DNA of 64,000 bases from Verrucomicrobiales bacterium (GCA_947460575.1 CANHIJ010000002.1:34397-98396), one strand, 5' to 3'. Shown: positions 8,723 to 17,838, numbered from the stretch's first letter. Notes: a model not told the origin generated them from the letters alone. Numbers and translations are program-made.

Positions 8723-10723
8723 ATGCGCCGCCTGATCTCCCTCCTTTTCCTCGCCGCCGCCCTCGCCGCCGCCCCCGCCCAGTCCACCCCCCTTCCCCTC
8801 AGCCGCGGCCCCTACCTCCAATGCGCCACCCCGCACGGCATTAAAATCGTCTGGCGCTCCCAGGCCTCCGGCGCCCCAGGCCTCCGCTTCGGCTTCCTCC
8901 CCACCGCCCTCGACCAAGCCCTCCCCCCCGAGCGCATCCTCACTCTCAAGTCCCCCCGCGACCTGCCCGCAGGCTCCGCCGAACCCGCCCTCTCCGCCGC
9001 TCCCGTCGGCACCAGGCAATTCGAAGCCGACCTCACCGGCCTCGCCCCCGATACCCTCTACTACTACGCCATCACCCTCGACGGCCAAACCCTCAGCGGC
9101 CCCCCCCAAGGCTGCTCCTTCCGCACCCTCCCCACCCCAGGCACCCCCCGCGACGGCCTCTTCTGGATCGTCGGCGACAGCGGCACCGGCAACCGCGCCC
9201 AACTCGCCGTCCACACCGCCATGCGCCAGTGGCTCGCCCAAGAAAAGCGCTCCCTCGACGGCTACCTCCACGTCGGCGACATGGCCTACGGCTCCGGCCT
9301 CGACTCCGAATTCCAGGGCTATTTCTTCGAATCCTACGCCGAAACCCTTCGCAATACCGTCTGCTGGCCCTCCATGGGCAATCACGAAGGCGCCCACTCC
9401 AGCGGTGCCACCGCCCGCGGACCCTACTACGACGCCTACATCTGCCCCACCCAAGCCCAGTCCGGCGGCGTCGCCAGCGGCACCGAAGCCTACTACTCCT
9501 TCGACTTCGGACAAACCCACTTCATCTGCCTCAATTCCCACGACCTCGCCCGCGACCCCGCCGGCGCCATGGCCCAATGGCTCAAGGCCGACCTCGACAA
9601 AACCAAGGCCCAGTTCCTCGTCGCCTTCTGGCACCACCCCCCCTACACCAAGGGCTCCCACGACAGCGACAAGGAACTCCAACTCGTGGAAATGCGCTCC
9701 CTCATCCTCCCCATCCTCGAGTCCGGCGGCGTCGACCTCGTCTTCTGCGGCCACTCCCACATCTACGAGCGCTCCATGCTCATGGATGGCGCCTACGCCA
9801 CCCCCACCGTGGCCGAAAACGTCATCCTCGACGACAAAGACGGCAACCCCGCCAGCCAAGGCCCCTACCGCAAAAGCCAAGGCCTCGTCCCCCACCAGGG
9901 CACCGTCCAAGTCGTCACCGGCCACGGCGGCACCACCCTCTCCCGCGAGCCCCGCCCCAGCCCGGTGATGCGCACTTCCCTCCTCGAGTTTGGCTCCGTC
10001 CTCCTCGACATCAAGACCAACACCCTCACCGCCAGCATGCTCAATTCCCAGGGCCAAATCCGCGACACCTTCCAAATCCGCAAGGAAGGCCCAGTCACCC
10101 CCCAGCGCCTCGCCACCCCCTGGCAGCCCCCCCCCTTCACCGGCCCGCGCTCGGTGCCCATGCTGCCCAAAGACCCCGCCGACGATCCCCCTCCCACCCT
10201 CGCCGCCAACGCCGTCCCCCTCATCCCGCCCAGCAGCGAATGGCAGTACCTCCTCGGTGCCACCCCCGCCCCCGGCTGGCAATCCCCCGGCTTCACCCCC
10301 ACCAACTGGCTCAGCGGCCCAGCCGGCTTCGGCTACGACGACAACGACGACGCCACCCTCCTCCCCCAAATGCGCGGCCATTCCCGCTTCCTCTGCATTC
10401 GCCGCGCCTTCGACCTCTCCTCGGTCAAAACTCCCGTTCGCCTCCTCCTCAACATCTCCTACGACGACGGCTTCATCGCCTACCTCAACGGAAAAGAGGT
10501 CCTCCGCGTTAACGCCGAATCCGGCTCCCTCGACTCCATCAAAGGCGTCAGCTCCCACGAAGCCAAAGGACAATTCCAACTCTTCCTCCTCCCCATCCCC
10601 CCAGGCCTCCTCCAAGCCGGCCCCAATGTCCTCGCCATCGAAGGCTACAACGACGACCTCAACAGCAGCGATTTTACCCTCCATCCCGCGCTCTATCTCG
10701 AGCCCCAGGCCACCGCGCCATGA
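8723..10723 (+). CDS. exported purple-acid-phosphatase-like metallophosphoesterase with C-terminal lectin-like domain
   Basis: Predicted periplasmic or extracellular phosphoesterase, 666 residues. A signal peptide is present (MRRLISLLFLAAALAAAPAQS). An N-terminal fibronectin-III-like domain begins RGPYLQCATPHGIKIVWRSQ, as in purple acid phosphatases. The catalytic domain carries the metal-binding motifs in order: GDSGTG, GDMAYG, GNHEG, FWHHPPY and GHSHIYER. After about residue 490 there is an extra beta-sandwich domain (SRFLCIRRAF, YDDGFIAYLNGKEV) of the type often called galactose-binding-like, probably for carbohydrate or surface attachment. The stop overlaps the next gene by four bases (ATGA), indicating translational coupling to the aminotransferase. 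The natural substrate is unknown. Confidence 0.88.
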   Translation: MRRLISLLFLAAALAAAPAQSTPLPLSRGPYLQCATPHGIKIVWRSQASGAPGLRFGFLPTALDQALPPERILTLKSPRDLPAGSAEPALSAAPVGTRQFEADLTGLAPDTLYYYAITLDGQTLSGPPQGCSFRTLPTPGTPRDGLFWIVGDSGTGNRAQLAVHTAMRQWLAQEKRSLDGYLHVGDMAYGSGLDSEFQGYFFESYAETLRNTVCWPSMGNHEGAHSSGATARGPYYDAYICPTQAQSGGVASGTEAYYSFDFGQTHFICLNSHDLARDPAGAMAQWLKADLDKTKAQFLVAFWHHPPYTKGSHDSDKELQLVEMRSLILPILESGGVDLVFCGHSHIYERSMLMDGAYATPTVAENVILDDKDGNPASQGPYRKSQGLVPHQGTVQVVTGHGGTTLSREPRPSPVMRTSLLEFGSVLLDIKTNTLTASMLNSQGQIRDTFQIRKEGPVTPQRLATPWQPPPFTGPRSVPMLPKDPADDPPPTLAANAVPLIPPSSEWQYLLGATPAPGWQSPGFTPTNWLSGPAGFGYDDNDDATLLPQMRGHSRFLCIRRAFDLSSVKTPVRLLLNISYDDGFIAYLNGKEVLRVNAESGSLDSIKGVSSHEAKGQFQLFLLPIPPGLLQAGPNVLAIEGYNDDLNSSDFTLHPALYLEPQATAP

Positions 10724-11562
10724 GCGCCCCTCCCCCCGTCTGGTGGGACGGCCAACTCGTCGCTGAATCCGCCGCCCTCGTCCCCGCTACCTCCCAAGGC
10801 TGGCTCTGGGGCCGCGGCGTCTTTGAAACCCTCGCCGTCCACCGCGGCCAGGCCCTCGCCCTCAGCCGCCACCTCGCCCGCCTTAGCTCCGCCGCCGCCC
10901 GCCTCCACCTCTTCCCCCCCCCCGAAGACGCCCTCCGCCACGCCGTCGCCGCCGTCTGCGCCCACGCCCCCGACGCCCCCCACCGACTCCGCCTCACCCT
11001 CGCCGCCGCCCAAGCCCCCGGCCTCTCCCTCGCCCCCGACCCCGGCCACCTCCTCATCCGACTCCTCCCCAGCCCCCCAGCCACCGGCCCCGCTATCCTC
11101 CTCACCGTCCCTTTCCGCCAAAACGAGTTCAGCCCCCTCTCCGGCATCAAGTCCACCTCCTACGCCGAACACCCCCTCGCCCTCCACTGGGCCACCTCCC
11201 GCGGCGCCACCGAGGCCCTCCTCCTCAATACGGTCGGCGATCTCTGCGAAGGATCCCTCAGCAACCTCTTCCTCGTCCGCGACCACCGCCTTCTCACCCC
11301 CTCCCTCAGCTCCGGTTGCCTCCCCGGCATCACCCGCAGCCTCGTCCTCGACCTCTGCCCCCAACTCGGAATCCCCTGCCTCGAAAAAGCGCTCTCCCCA
11401 GCCGACCTCGCCGCCGCCGACGCCCTCTTCCTCACCAACTCCGTCCACGGCATCCTCCCCGTCGCCTCCTGCAACCACCGCCCCCTCACCGCTCCCTGCC
11501 CCCTCACCGCCCAACTCGACGCCGCCCTCCGCGATCTCCTCGATCGACTCCCCGATCCCTAA
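10720..11562 (+). CDS. class IV PLP-dependent aminotransferase / aminodeoxychorismate lyase-like
   Basis: Fold-type IV PLP enzyme of 280 residues, in the family that includes 4-amino-4-deoxychorismate lyase (PabC), D-amino-acid and branched-chain aminotransferases. Landmarks: WGRGVFETLAVHRGQ near residue 30, the PLP-binding Lys in GIKSTSY, CEGSLSNLFLV, which contacts the cofactor phosphate, and SGCLPGITR. The length and the GVFET segment fit PabC best, which would place it in folate synthesis; a folate-related cyclo-ligase gene lies 8 kb downstream. The start codon overlaps the stop of the phosphoesterase gene, so expression is likely coupled. The substrate cannot be separated from other class IV enzymes by eye. 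Confidence 0.82.
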   Translation: MSAPPPVWWDGQLVAESAALVPATSQGWLWGRGVFETLAVHRGQALALSRHLARLSSAAARLHLFPPPEDALRHAVAAVCAHAPDAPHRLRLTLAAAQAPGLSLAPDPGHLLIRLLPSPPATGPAILLTVPFRQNEFSPLSGIKSTSYAEHPLALHWATSRGATEALLLNTVGDLCEGSLSNLFLVRDHRLLTPSLSSGCLPGITRSLVLDLCPQLGIPCLEKALSPADLAAADALFLTNSVHGILPVASCNHRPLTAPCPLTAQLDAALRDLLDRLPDP

Positions 11563-11586
11563 TTCGCCACCCCACCCTCGCAAAAT

Positions 11587-11602
11587 GTGAATTCTACTTC
11601 AC
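11587..11602. promoter_or_regulatory. inverted repeat GTGAA-N6-TTCAC upstream of the nitroreductase gene
   Basis: Perfect 5-base arms around a 6-base spacer, 45 bases before the nitroreductase ATG in the only gap between it and the aminotransferase gene. Size and position fit an operator for a dimeric repressor; there is no T-run to support a terminator. Such short palindromes also occur by chance. Confidence 0.25.
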
Positions 11603-11646
11603 TGTCAGTTGCGCACGGTCAGCAACCCGCTTAGGCACCCGCCGCT

Positions 11647-12306
11647 ATGCACTCGGTCCCCCAGGCTTCCATCCTCCAAGCTCTCCAATGGCGCTACGCC
11701 ACCAAGGCCTTCGACCCCTCGCGCTCCATCCCCTCAGAAACCTGGGACGCCCTCGAGGCCTCCCTTGTTCTCACTCCTTCCTCTTTCGGCCTCCAACCCT
11801 GGAAATTCATCGTCGTCACCGACCCCGACCTCAAGGCCCGCCTCCTCCCCCACTGCTGGAATCAGCGCCAAGTCGTCGACTGCTCCCACCTCGTCGTCTT
11901 CTGCGCCAAGCAAGACATGGACGCCGCCTACATCGACCAATACATCGCCCACACCGCCTCCCTCCGCGGCACCACCCCCGATGCCCTCCAGGGCTTCCGC
12001 GACCTCATGGCCGGCTGCCTCCTCAACGGCGGCTCCCTCGCCACCGACCTCCCCGAATGGGCCACCCGCCAGGCCTACATCGCCCTCGGCCAATTCATGC
12101 TCGCCGCCGCCCTCCTCAACGTCGATGCCTGCCCCATGGAGGGCTTCCTCCCTGACCCTCTCAACCAGGAACTCGGCCTCCTCAACTCCGGCTTCAGAGC
12201 CGTCGTTCTCTGCCCCGTCGGCTTCCGCTCCCCAGACGATGCCTACGCCCTCGCCCCCAAAGTCCGCTGGCCCTCCTCTCACGTCGTCGAATACCGCGCA
12301 AAATAA
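11647..12306 (+). CDS. nitroreductase family protein (NfsB/DrgA-like flavin oxidoreductase)
   Basis: FMN-dependent NAD(P)H oxidoreductase of 219 residues, the typical size of the NfsB/NfnB subgroup. The N-terminus ALQWRYATKAFD holds the conserved Arg/Lys that contact FMN phosphate. LTPSSFGLQPWKFIVV is the classic FMN-binding segment, and the middle region with AYIALGQFMLAAALLNVDACPMEGF is the usual dimerisation and active-site stretch. Such enzymes reduce quinones, nitro-compounds or flavins in the cytoplasm; the natural substrate is not predictable. It has 84 bases of its own upstream region with a small palindrome and may be transcribed separately from the aminotransferase gene. Confidence 0.92.
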   Translation: MHSVPQASILQALQWRYATKAFDPSRSIPSETWDALEASLVLTPSSFGLQPWKFIVVTDPDLKARLLPHCWNQRQVVDCSHLVVFCAKQDMDAAYIDQYIAHTASLRGTTPDALQGFRDLMAGCLLNGGSLATDLPEWATRQAYIALGQFMLAAALLNVDACPMEGFLPDPLNQELGLLNSGFRAVVLCPVGFRSPDDAYALAPKVRWPSSHVVEYRAK

Positions 12307-12416
12307 GCCCCTTTTCACGCCAGTTTAACTCGCCAGCAGCCGAAATACCGCCACATTCAAAAATAAGACAATCCAGACTTGCGCCCGATGCCAGCATCAG
12401 GCAAACACCCATCCCG

Positions 12417-12422
12417 AAGGAG
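12417..12422 (+). promoter_or_regulatory. ribosome binding site AAGGAG fixing a GTG start
   Basis: AAGGAG lies 8 bases before the GTG at 12431, the spacing expected for translation initiation, and decides that the pilus ATPase starts with GTG. Clear Shine-Dalgarno sites are otherwise rare in this window. Confidence 0.7.
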
Positions 12423-12430
12423 AATTTACC

Positions 12431-14083
12431 GTGTATTCCAACGAAGACCACTTGCTCATCCTCTTGCAGGACGCCGGCTACATCACGCCGGACAACATCG
12501 TCCAAGCTAGCGCCGCCAAACGCGGTACCCAGACCACCATCGACTTCCTGGTCGAAAATAAACGCGTCTCCGAAGAGGTCGTGGCTCAAACCATGTCCGT
12601 CGACGCTGGCATGGAATTCGTCGACCTCGGCGGCTTCGTCCCCGACCCCTTCGTCCTCGAACAGGTCAGCCCCGAAATCGCCGCCAAATACAACGTCATC
12701 CCCGTCGGCCTCGACAACGGCCGCCTCATCCTCGCCGTCGCCGACCCCATGGACTTCGAGGCCATGGACAGCCTCCCCCACCTCCTTTCCACCTACCCCC
12801 TCGATTTCTACTGCGCTCAGAAATCCCAGATCGAATCCTTCATCACCGACGTCTACGGCGTCGAGAAGGAAAAGGAAATCGCCACCATGGCGGGCGAAGA
12901 GGCCAGCGACGACGACGCCCCCATCATCCGCCTGGTGATGGAAATGCTCACGGAAGCCGTCAACAATCGCGCCTCGGACATCCATGTCGAGCCCATGGAA
13001 AAACGCCTTCGCGTCCGCTACCGCATCGACGGCGTCCTCCAGGAAGTCGCTTCCCACCCGAAGCACCTCCACGCCCCCATGCTCGCCCGCATCAAGATCA
13101 TGACCGGCGCCATGTCCATCGACGAGCGCCGCGTTCCCCAAGACGGCCGCATCCAAACCAAGGTCGGCAATAAAAACATCGACCTCCGCGTCTCCACCGT
13201 CCCCACCAGCCATGGCGAAAGCGTCGTCATGCGTATTCTCGACCGCAGCAGCATCCTCCTCGGCCTCTCCGACCTCGGATTCTACAGCGACGACCTCAAC
13301 AATTTTAACGAGCTCCTCGCCCTCCCCGACGGCATCATTCTCGTTACCGGCCCCACCGGTTCCGGGAAAACCACCACCCTCTACGCCTGTCTCAATACGG
13401 TCAATCGCCCCGACCGCAAGATCATCACCGTCGAAGACCCCGTCGAATACACCCTCTCGGGCATCAACCAGGTCCCCGTCCGCGAAGACGTCGGCATGAG
13501 CTTCGCCTCGGCCCTCCGCTCCATGCTCCGCCAAGCCCCCAACATCATCATGATCGGGGAAATTCGCGACCCCGAGACCGCCCAAATCGCCATCAACGCC
13601 GCCCTCACCGGCCACTTGGTCCTCTCGACCCTCCACACCAACGACGCCCCCGGCGCCGTGGCTCGTATGACCAACCTCCAGGTCAAACCCTTCCTCATCG
13701 CCACCGCCGTCCGCGCCATGATGGCCCAGCGCCTCGTCCGCAAGCTCTGCCCCGATTGCAAACAACCCGGCGAACTCACCGACAAGGAAATGCGCGCCCT
13801 CGGCCTCGACGCCAACCGCCTCTCCGAAGCCAAAATCATGGTCCCCGTCGGCTGCGGCAAATGCCGCACCACCGGCTATCGCGGCCGCATGTGTATCGTC
13901 GAGATCTTTAAGGTCGACGACCAAGTCCGCCACATGATCAACGAGCAGATCTCCACTCCCCAACTCCGCCGCCGCGCCCGCGAGCTCGGCATGCGCACCC
14001 TCCGGGAAGACGCCATCCGCAAGGTCCTCAACGGCATGACCACCGCCGCCGAGGCCATCGAAAGCACCATGGCCGACAGCTAA
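12431..14083 (+). CDS. type IV pilus / type II secretion assembly ATPase (PilB/GspE family), first copy
   Basis: Cytoplasmic hexameric ATPase that drives pilus or pseudopilus assembly; 550 residues. The N-terminal MshEN-type domain covers about residues 1-150. The core has the Walker A box GPTGSGKT at 307-314, an Asp/His-box region (DIHVEP, LSTLHTNDAPGAVARM) and a four-Cys zinc motif (CPDCKQ...CGKCRTTG) typical of PilB/GspE and absent from PilT. It starts with GTG behind a strong ribosome binding site. A second related ATPase follows 40 bases later, then a PilC/GspF gene, so the three probably form the motor and inner-membrane platform of the machine whose secretin lies 8 kb upstream. Confidence 0.94.
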   Translation: MYSNEDHLLILLQDAGYITPDNIVQASAAKRGTQTTIDFLVENKRVSEEVVAQTMSVDAGMEFVDLGGFVPDPFVLEQVSPEIAAKYNVIPVGLDNGRLILAVADPMDFEAMDSLPHLLSTYPLDFYCAQKSQIESFITDVYGVEKEKEIATMAGEEASDDDAPIIRLVMEMLTEAVNNRASDIHVEPMEKRLRVRYRIDGVLQEVASHPKHLHAPMLARIKIMTGAMSIDERRVPQDGRIQTKVGNKNIDLRVSTVPTSHGESVVMRILDRSSILLGLSDLGFYSDDLNNFNELLALPDGIILVTGPTGSGKTTTLYACLNTVNRPDRKIITVEDPVEYTLSGINQVPVREDVGMSFASALRSMLRQAPNIIMIGEIRDPETAQIAINAALTGHLVLSTLHTNDAPGAVARMTNLQVKPFLIATAVRAMMAQRLVRKLCPDCKQPGELTDKEMRALGLDANRLSEAKIMVPVGCGKCRTTGYRGRMCIVEIFKVDDQVRHMINEQISTPQLRRRARELGMRTLREDAIRKVLNGMTTAAEAIESTMADS

Positions 14084-14123
14084 AAAAGCCCCCTTCCCCC
14101 ACCTTCCCAACTTTCCCTCCGCC

Positions 14124-15788
14124 ATGAATCCCCAATTCGTCCTGGATCTCTTCCAGTCGCGCTCCCTGCTCGATGGCCTGCAGGCCGCCGAACTCCTCGA
14201 AGAAGTCAGCTCCTCCGGCAAGGACATTAAACGACTCCTCACCGACTACGGCTACATCGAAAGCGAAGCCGATGTCTACCGCCTCATCGCCGAAGACCTC
14301 GGCGCTGAATACGTCGACCTCCGCCGCTACGACCCCCCGCGCGCCCTCCTCGACCTCGTCCCCGCCGCCGCCGCTCGCATGCACGGCGCCATCCCCGTCA
14401 ATTTTGACGAACAAGGCCTCCACGTCGCTCTCCTCGACCCCCTCAACCCCCAAAACGCCGAAGACCTTCGCTTCGCCCTCGGCAAAAATATCATCGTCGT
14501 CGTCGCCGACACCGACCGCGTCGAGGAACTCATCAACACGTCCTACGCCGCCGAAGCCGAAGGCATGGATGATATCCTCGCCGGCATCAACATCGACCCC
14601 AAAGCCGGTGCCGTCGCCGAAGCCGAAGTCAACGCCGCTCCCATCGTCCGCTACGTCGACCTCGTCCTCTTCCAGGCCGTCAAACAAAAAGCCTCCGACA
14701 TCCACTTCGAACCCTTCGAAAACGATTTCAAGATCCGCTACCGCGTCGACGGAGCCCTCCTCGAAATGGCTCCCCCCCCCGCCCACCTCGGGCCGGTCAT
14801 CACCTCCCGCATCAAGGTCATGGCCAACCTCAACATCGCCGAGCGCCGCATCCCCCAAGATGGCCGCCTCATGAAAACCATCGGCGGCCGCGGCATCGAC
14901 ATGCGCGTCTCCACTCTCCCCACCATCCACGGCGAATCCGTGGTGCTTCGCGTGCTCGACCGCTCCAGCGTCAACCTCGACCTGGAAAACCTTGGCTTCG
15001 AACCTAAGCTTTACGACTATATCATCGATACGGTCAATAAACCGAACGGCATCTTCATCGTCACCGGGCCCACCGGTGCCGGCAAGACCACGACCCTCTA
15101 CGCCGCCATCAAGAAGGTCAATCAGGTCGACTCCAAACTCCTCACCGTCGAAGACCCTGTCGAATACGAAATCGACGGCATCCAACAAGTCCCCGTCAAC
15201 GACGCCATCGGCGTCACCTTCCAGCGCGTCCTTCGCGCTTTCCTCCGCCAAGACCCCGACCGCATCATGGTCGGAGAAATGCGCGACGTGGAAACCGCCA
15301 CCATCGCCATCCAAGCCTCCCTCACCGGCCACTTGGTCCTCTCGACCCTCCACACCAACGACGCCCCCGGCGCCGTCACCCGCCTCATCGACATGGGCTG
15401 CGAACCCTTCCTCGTCGCCGCCACGCTCGAAGCCGTCCTCGCCCAGCGCCTCGTCCGCACCATCTGCAAATCCTGCCGCGTTCCCTACGAGCCCAACGAG
15501 TCCATCCTCACCCAACTCGGCCTCTCCGCCCACGAAATCGGCGACAAACAGTTTTACACCGGCCGCGGCTGCGAAGACTGCGGCAACAGTGGCTACCGCG
15601 GCCGCCGCGGCCTCTACGAGCTCCTCGACATGAACGATACCCTCCGCGACATGGTCATCGAAAAAGCCCCTTCCATCGTCCTCAAACAAAAGGCGGTCGA
15701 ACTCGGCATGACCACCCTCCGCGACTACGGCCTCAATTGCATCTACGAGGGCAGCACCACCATCGAAGAAGTCCTCAAGTACACCTAA
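14124..15788 (+). CDS. type IV pilus / type II secretion assembly ATPase (PilB/GspE family), second copy
   Basis: 554-residue paralogue of the preceding ATPase with the same order of parts: an N-terminal GspE-type domain, DIHFEPFEND, Walker A GPTGAGKT at 315-322, LSTLHTNDAPGAVTRL and the zinc motif CKSCR...CEDCGNSGYRG. The two copies are clearly diverged (different N-termini, different C-terminal tails), so this is an old duplication or two co-opted ATPases rather than a recent copy. Retention of the zinc motif argues that both are extension ATPases rather than one being a PilT-type retraction motor. Start ATG at 14124. A separate promoter-like sequence before the downstream PilC/GspF gene suggests that the ATPase pair and the platform can be expressed separately. 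Confidence 0.94.
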   Translation: MNPQFVLDLFQSRSLLDGLQAAELLEEVSSSGKDIKRLLTDYGYIESEADVYRLIAEDLGAEYVDLRRYDPPRALLDLVPAAAARMHGAIPVNFDEQGLHVALLDPLNPQNAEDLRFALGKNIIVVVADTDRVEELINTSYAAEAEGMDDILAGINIDPKAGAVAEAEVNAAPIVRYVDLVLFQAVKQKASDIHFEPFENDFKIRYRVDGALLEMAPPPAHLGPVITSRIKVMANLNIAERRIPQDGRLMKTIGGRGIDMRVSTLPTIHGESVVLRVLDRSSVNLDLENLGFEPKLYDYIIDTVNKPNGIFIVTGPTGAGKTTTLYAAIKKVNQVDSKLLTVEDPVEYEIDGIQQVPVNDAIGVTFQRVLRAFLRQDPDRIMVGEMRDVETATIAIQASLTGHLVLSTLHTNDAPGAVTRLIDMGCEPFLVAATLEAVLAQRLVRTICKSCRVPYEPNESILTQLGLSAHEIGDKQFYTGRGCEDCGNSGYRGRRGLYELLDMNDTLRDMVIEKAPSIVLKQKAVELGMTTLRDYGLNCIYEGSTTIEEVLKYT

Positions 15789-15846
15789 GCCCCGAGGCCT
15801 CCCTCTCACACTCTTCCCATTTCTTCCGGCAGCCGCGGTTTTCCCA

Positions 15847-15875
15847 ATGACAAATCTCCAGGCTTCCGATATTTC
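15847..15875 (+). promoter_or_regulatory. possible sigma-70-type promoter of the pilC/gspF-gspG unit
   Basis: ATGACA (five of six matches to TTGACA) is followed after 17 bases by TATTTC; GATATT two bases earlier is an alternative -10. The 115-base gap is visibly AT-richer than the surrounding coding sequence. Predicted start of transcription is about 20 bases before the ATG. Confidence 0.33.
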
Positions 15876-15903
15876 CCTTCTCTAATCTTTTTTCCAAGAC
15901 CAC

Positions 15904-17169
15904 ATGGCCAAGTTTGAATACATCGCATTGAACGCCAAAGGCGAGGAAACCGCCGGCACTGTCGACGCTGGCAACCGCGACGACGCCTCCGCTAAACTCA
16001 AGGGCATGGGCCTCTTCCCCACCCAGGTCGCCCCCGAGGGCCAACTCACCGCCGCCGTCAAACAAAAGGCCAAAGCCGCCAAAAAGCGCCAGGCCAAGGC
16101 CCCCAAAAAAGTCACCGGCTCGATCAAAGGTAAAAGCCTCATGATCTTTACCCGCCAGCTGGCCACCCTCATCGACTCCGGCCTCCCCCTCCTCCGCGGC
16201 CTCACCGTGCTCGGCAATCAGGAACCCAATCCAATCCTCAAAAGCACCGTCAATAGCCTCGCCGACTCCGTCCAAACCGGCTCCACTTTCTCCGAAAGCC
16301 TCGCCCAACACCCCAAGATCTTTAACAAGCTCTACGTCAATATGGTCAAGGCCGGTGAACTCGGCGGCGTGCTCGAACTCGTCCTCAACCGCCTCGCCGA
16401 ATACCAGGAAAAAGCCCAAAAGCTCAAGAACAAGATCGTCTCCGCCATGACCTACCCGGTCATCGTGGTCCTCATCGCGGTCGGCATCGTCATTTTCCTC
16501 CTCACCTACATCGTCCCCAAGTTCACCGCCATCTTCGAAAGCATGGTCGAAGGCGGCGCCGACTCGATGCCCGTCCTCACCAAAACCGTTATCGCCGCCA
16601 GCGATTTCCTCCAGCACAACATCCTCATCATCTTCGGCGCCATCGCCCTCGGCATCTTCGGAGGTAAAGCCTATATCGCCACCAAGGGCGGCCGCCGCAC
16701 CGTGGACAAACTCGTCCTCAAACTCCCCCTCTTCGGCCCCGTCCTCCTCAAGAGCGCCGTCGCCCGCTTCACCCGCACCCTCGGCACCCTCGTCACCTCC
16801 GGCGTCCCCATCCTCCAGGCCCTCAATATCACCCGCGATACCGCCGGTAATAATACCGTCTCCGAAGCCATCATGCGCGTCCACGACGCTGTCAAAGAAG
16901 GCGAATCCATGGTCGCCCCCCTCAACGCTTCCAAAATCTTCCCCGCCATGGTCATCAGCATGATCGAAGTCGGCGAGGAAACCGGCCAACTCCCCGAAAT
17001 GCTTCTCAAAATCGCCGACGTCTACGACGACGAAGTCGACAATTCAGTCACCGCGCTCACTTCCCTCCTGGAACCGATCATGATCGTGGTCCTCGCCGTG
17101 ATCGTCGCCGTCATCGTGCTCGCTCTCTTCCAGCCCCTCATCACCGTCGTCACCAAGTTCCAAGGCTAA
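15904..17169 (+). CDS. type II secretion / type IV pilus inner-membrane platform protein (PilC/GspF family)
   Basis: Polytopic inner-membrane protein that couples the assembly ATPase to the growing pilus; 421 residues, near the family norm of about 400. The N-terminus (MAKFEYIALNAKGEETAG) is the standard GspF start. Two GspF domains are visible, each with a conserved stretch (FTRQLATLIDSGLPLLRGL; FTRTLGTLVTSGVPILQAL), separated by membrane helices (VIVVLIAVGIVIFLLTYIV), and a final helix lies near the C-terminus (IVVLAVIVAVIVLALF). It is 18 bases before the pseudopilin gene and probably co-transcribed with it and the membrane glycosyltransferase gene that follows. Confidence 0.95.
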   Translation: MAKFEYIALNAKGEETAGTVDAGNRDDASAKLKGMGLFPTQVAPEGQLTAAVKQKAKAAKKRQAKAPKKVTGSIKGKSLMIFTRQLATLIDSGLPLLRGLTVLGNQEPNPILKSTVNSLADSVQTGSTFSESLAQHPKIFNKLYVNMVKAGELGGVLELVLNRLAEYQEKAQKLKNKIVSAMTYPVIVVLIAVGIVIFLLTYIVPKFTAIFESMVEGGADSMPVLTKTVIAASDFLQHNILIIFGAIALGIFGGKAYIATKGGRRTVDKLVLKLPLFGPVLLKSAVARFTRTLGTLVTSGVPILQALNITRDTAGNNTVSEAIMRVHDAVKEGESMVAPLNASKIFPAMVISMIEVGEETGQLPEMLLKIADVYDDEVDNSVTALTSLLEPIMIVVLAVIVAVIVLALFQPLITVVTKFQG

Positions 17170-17187
17170 TCCCCCCCACATCCCCCC

Positions 17188-17838
17188 ATGCAAACCCGGC
17201 CCCTCCGCGCCCATCCCAAGGGCTTCACCCTGATCGAGGTCATGACCGTGATCACGATCATCGGGATGCTCGCCGCCCTCAGCTTCGGAGGCTTCAAACT
17301 AGCCAACGATAAGTCCGCCAAGAAAAATACCATCTCCCGCATCGCGGGCCTCCAACTCGGCCTCGAAAGCTACAAAACCGACAACGGCGAGTACCCCGAA
17401 GCCCTTGGCCAAGAGGACACCACTACCGTCAAGGACGTCAGCTACAACGTCGGTGGCGCCCGCATGCTCTATCAAGTCATGACCGGCGACGGCGACACCG
17501 CCATCAAGGGCGGCGGCACCGCCTCCAACGGCACCCTCGGGTCCTCCGGGCGCATCTATTGGGAAGAAGTCACTCCCCCCACCCAAAAAGAAATCGAAGC
17601 CAAAAAGCGCAAGCCCATGGTCGAAATGCACGAGGATGGCACCTACTTCATGATCGATGGCTGGCGCAAACCCTTCCAGTACGTCAAGGCCCTCAAGGAC
17701 CGCAACAAGCGCATCTCCAACGAAGACCTTGTCCACTCCAACGGCGACTACGAAATCTGGTCCTACGGCAAACTCGACGCCCCCTCGGAAGAACCCGAGG
17801 CCCAAAAAGAGTGGATCACCAGCTGGGGAACGGACTAA
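17188..17838 (+). CDS. type II secretion major pseudopilin-like protein (GspG family)
   Basis: Prepilin-like protein of 216 residues. The class III signal is plain: a short basic leader, cleavage after Gly12, then FTLIEV with Glu at mature position 5, followed by the hydrophobic helix (VMTVITIIGMLAALSFGGF). Downstream, GLQLGLESYKTDNGEYP is the conserved GspG segment, and the C-terminal part (DGTYFMIDGWRKPFQY, DYEIWSYGK) matches the GspG-type globular fold with its calcium site. It is longer than classical GspG (about 145) because of an insertion at residues 70-140. A prepilin peptidase gene is not in the window. The next gene starts immediately after its stop codon. Confidence 0.9.
   Translation: MQTRPLRAHPKGFTLIEVMTVITIIGMLAALSFGGFKLANDKSAKKNTISRIAGLQLGLESYKTDNGEYPEALGQEDTTTVKDVSYNVGGARMLYQVMTGDGDTAIKGGGTASNGTLGSSGRIYWEEVTPPTQKEIEAKKRKPMVEMHEDGTYFMIDGWRKPFQYVKALKDRNKRISNEDLVHSNGDYEIWSYGKLDAPSEEPEAQKEWITSWGTD

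Noticed and set aside
7817..10684. Minus-strand open frame of 955 codons antisense to the phosphoesterase gene
   Set aside because: Arises from strong C-ending codon bias on the plus strand, which removes stops on the opposite strand; product is Gly/Glu/Val-rich without domains.
12387..12398. GATGC-CA-GCATC palindrome upstream of the first pilus ATPase
   Set aside because: Short and only 12 bases long; not convincing as an operator without conservation data.
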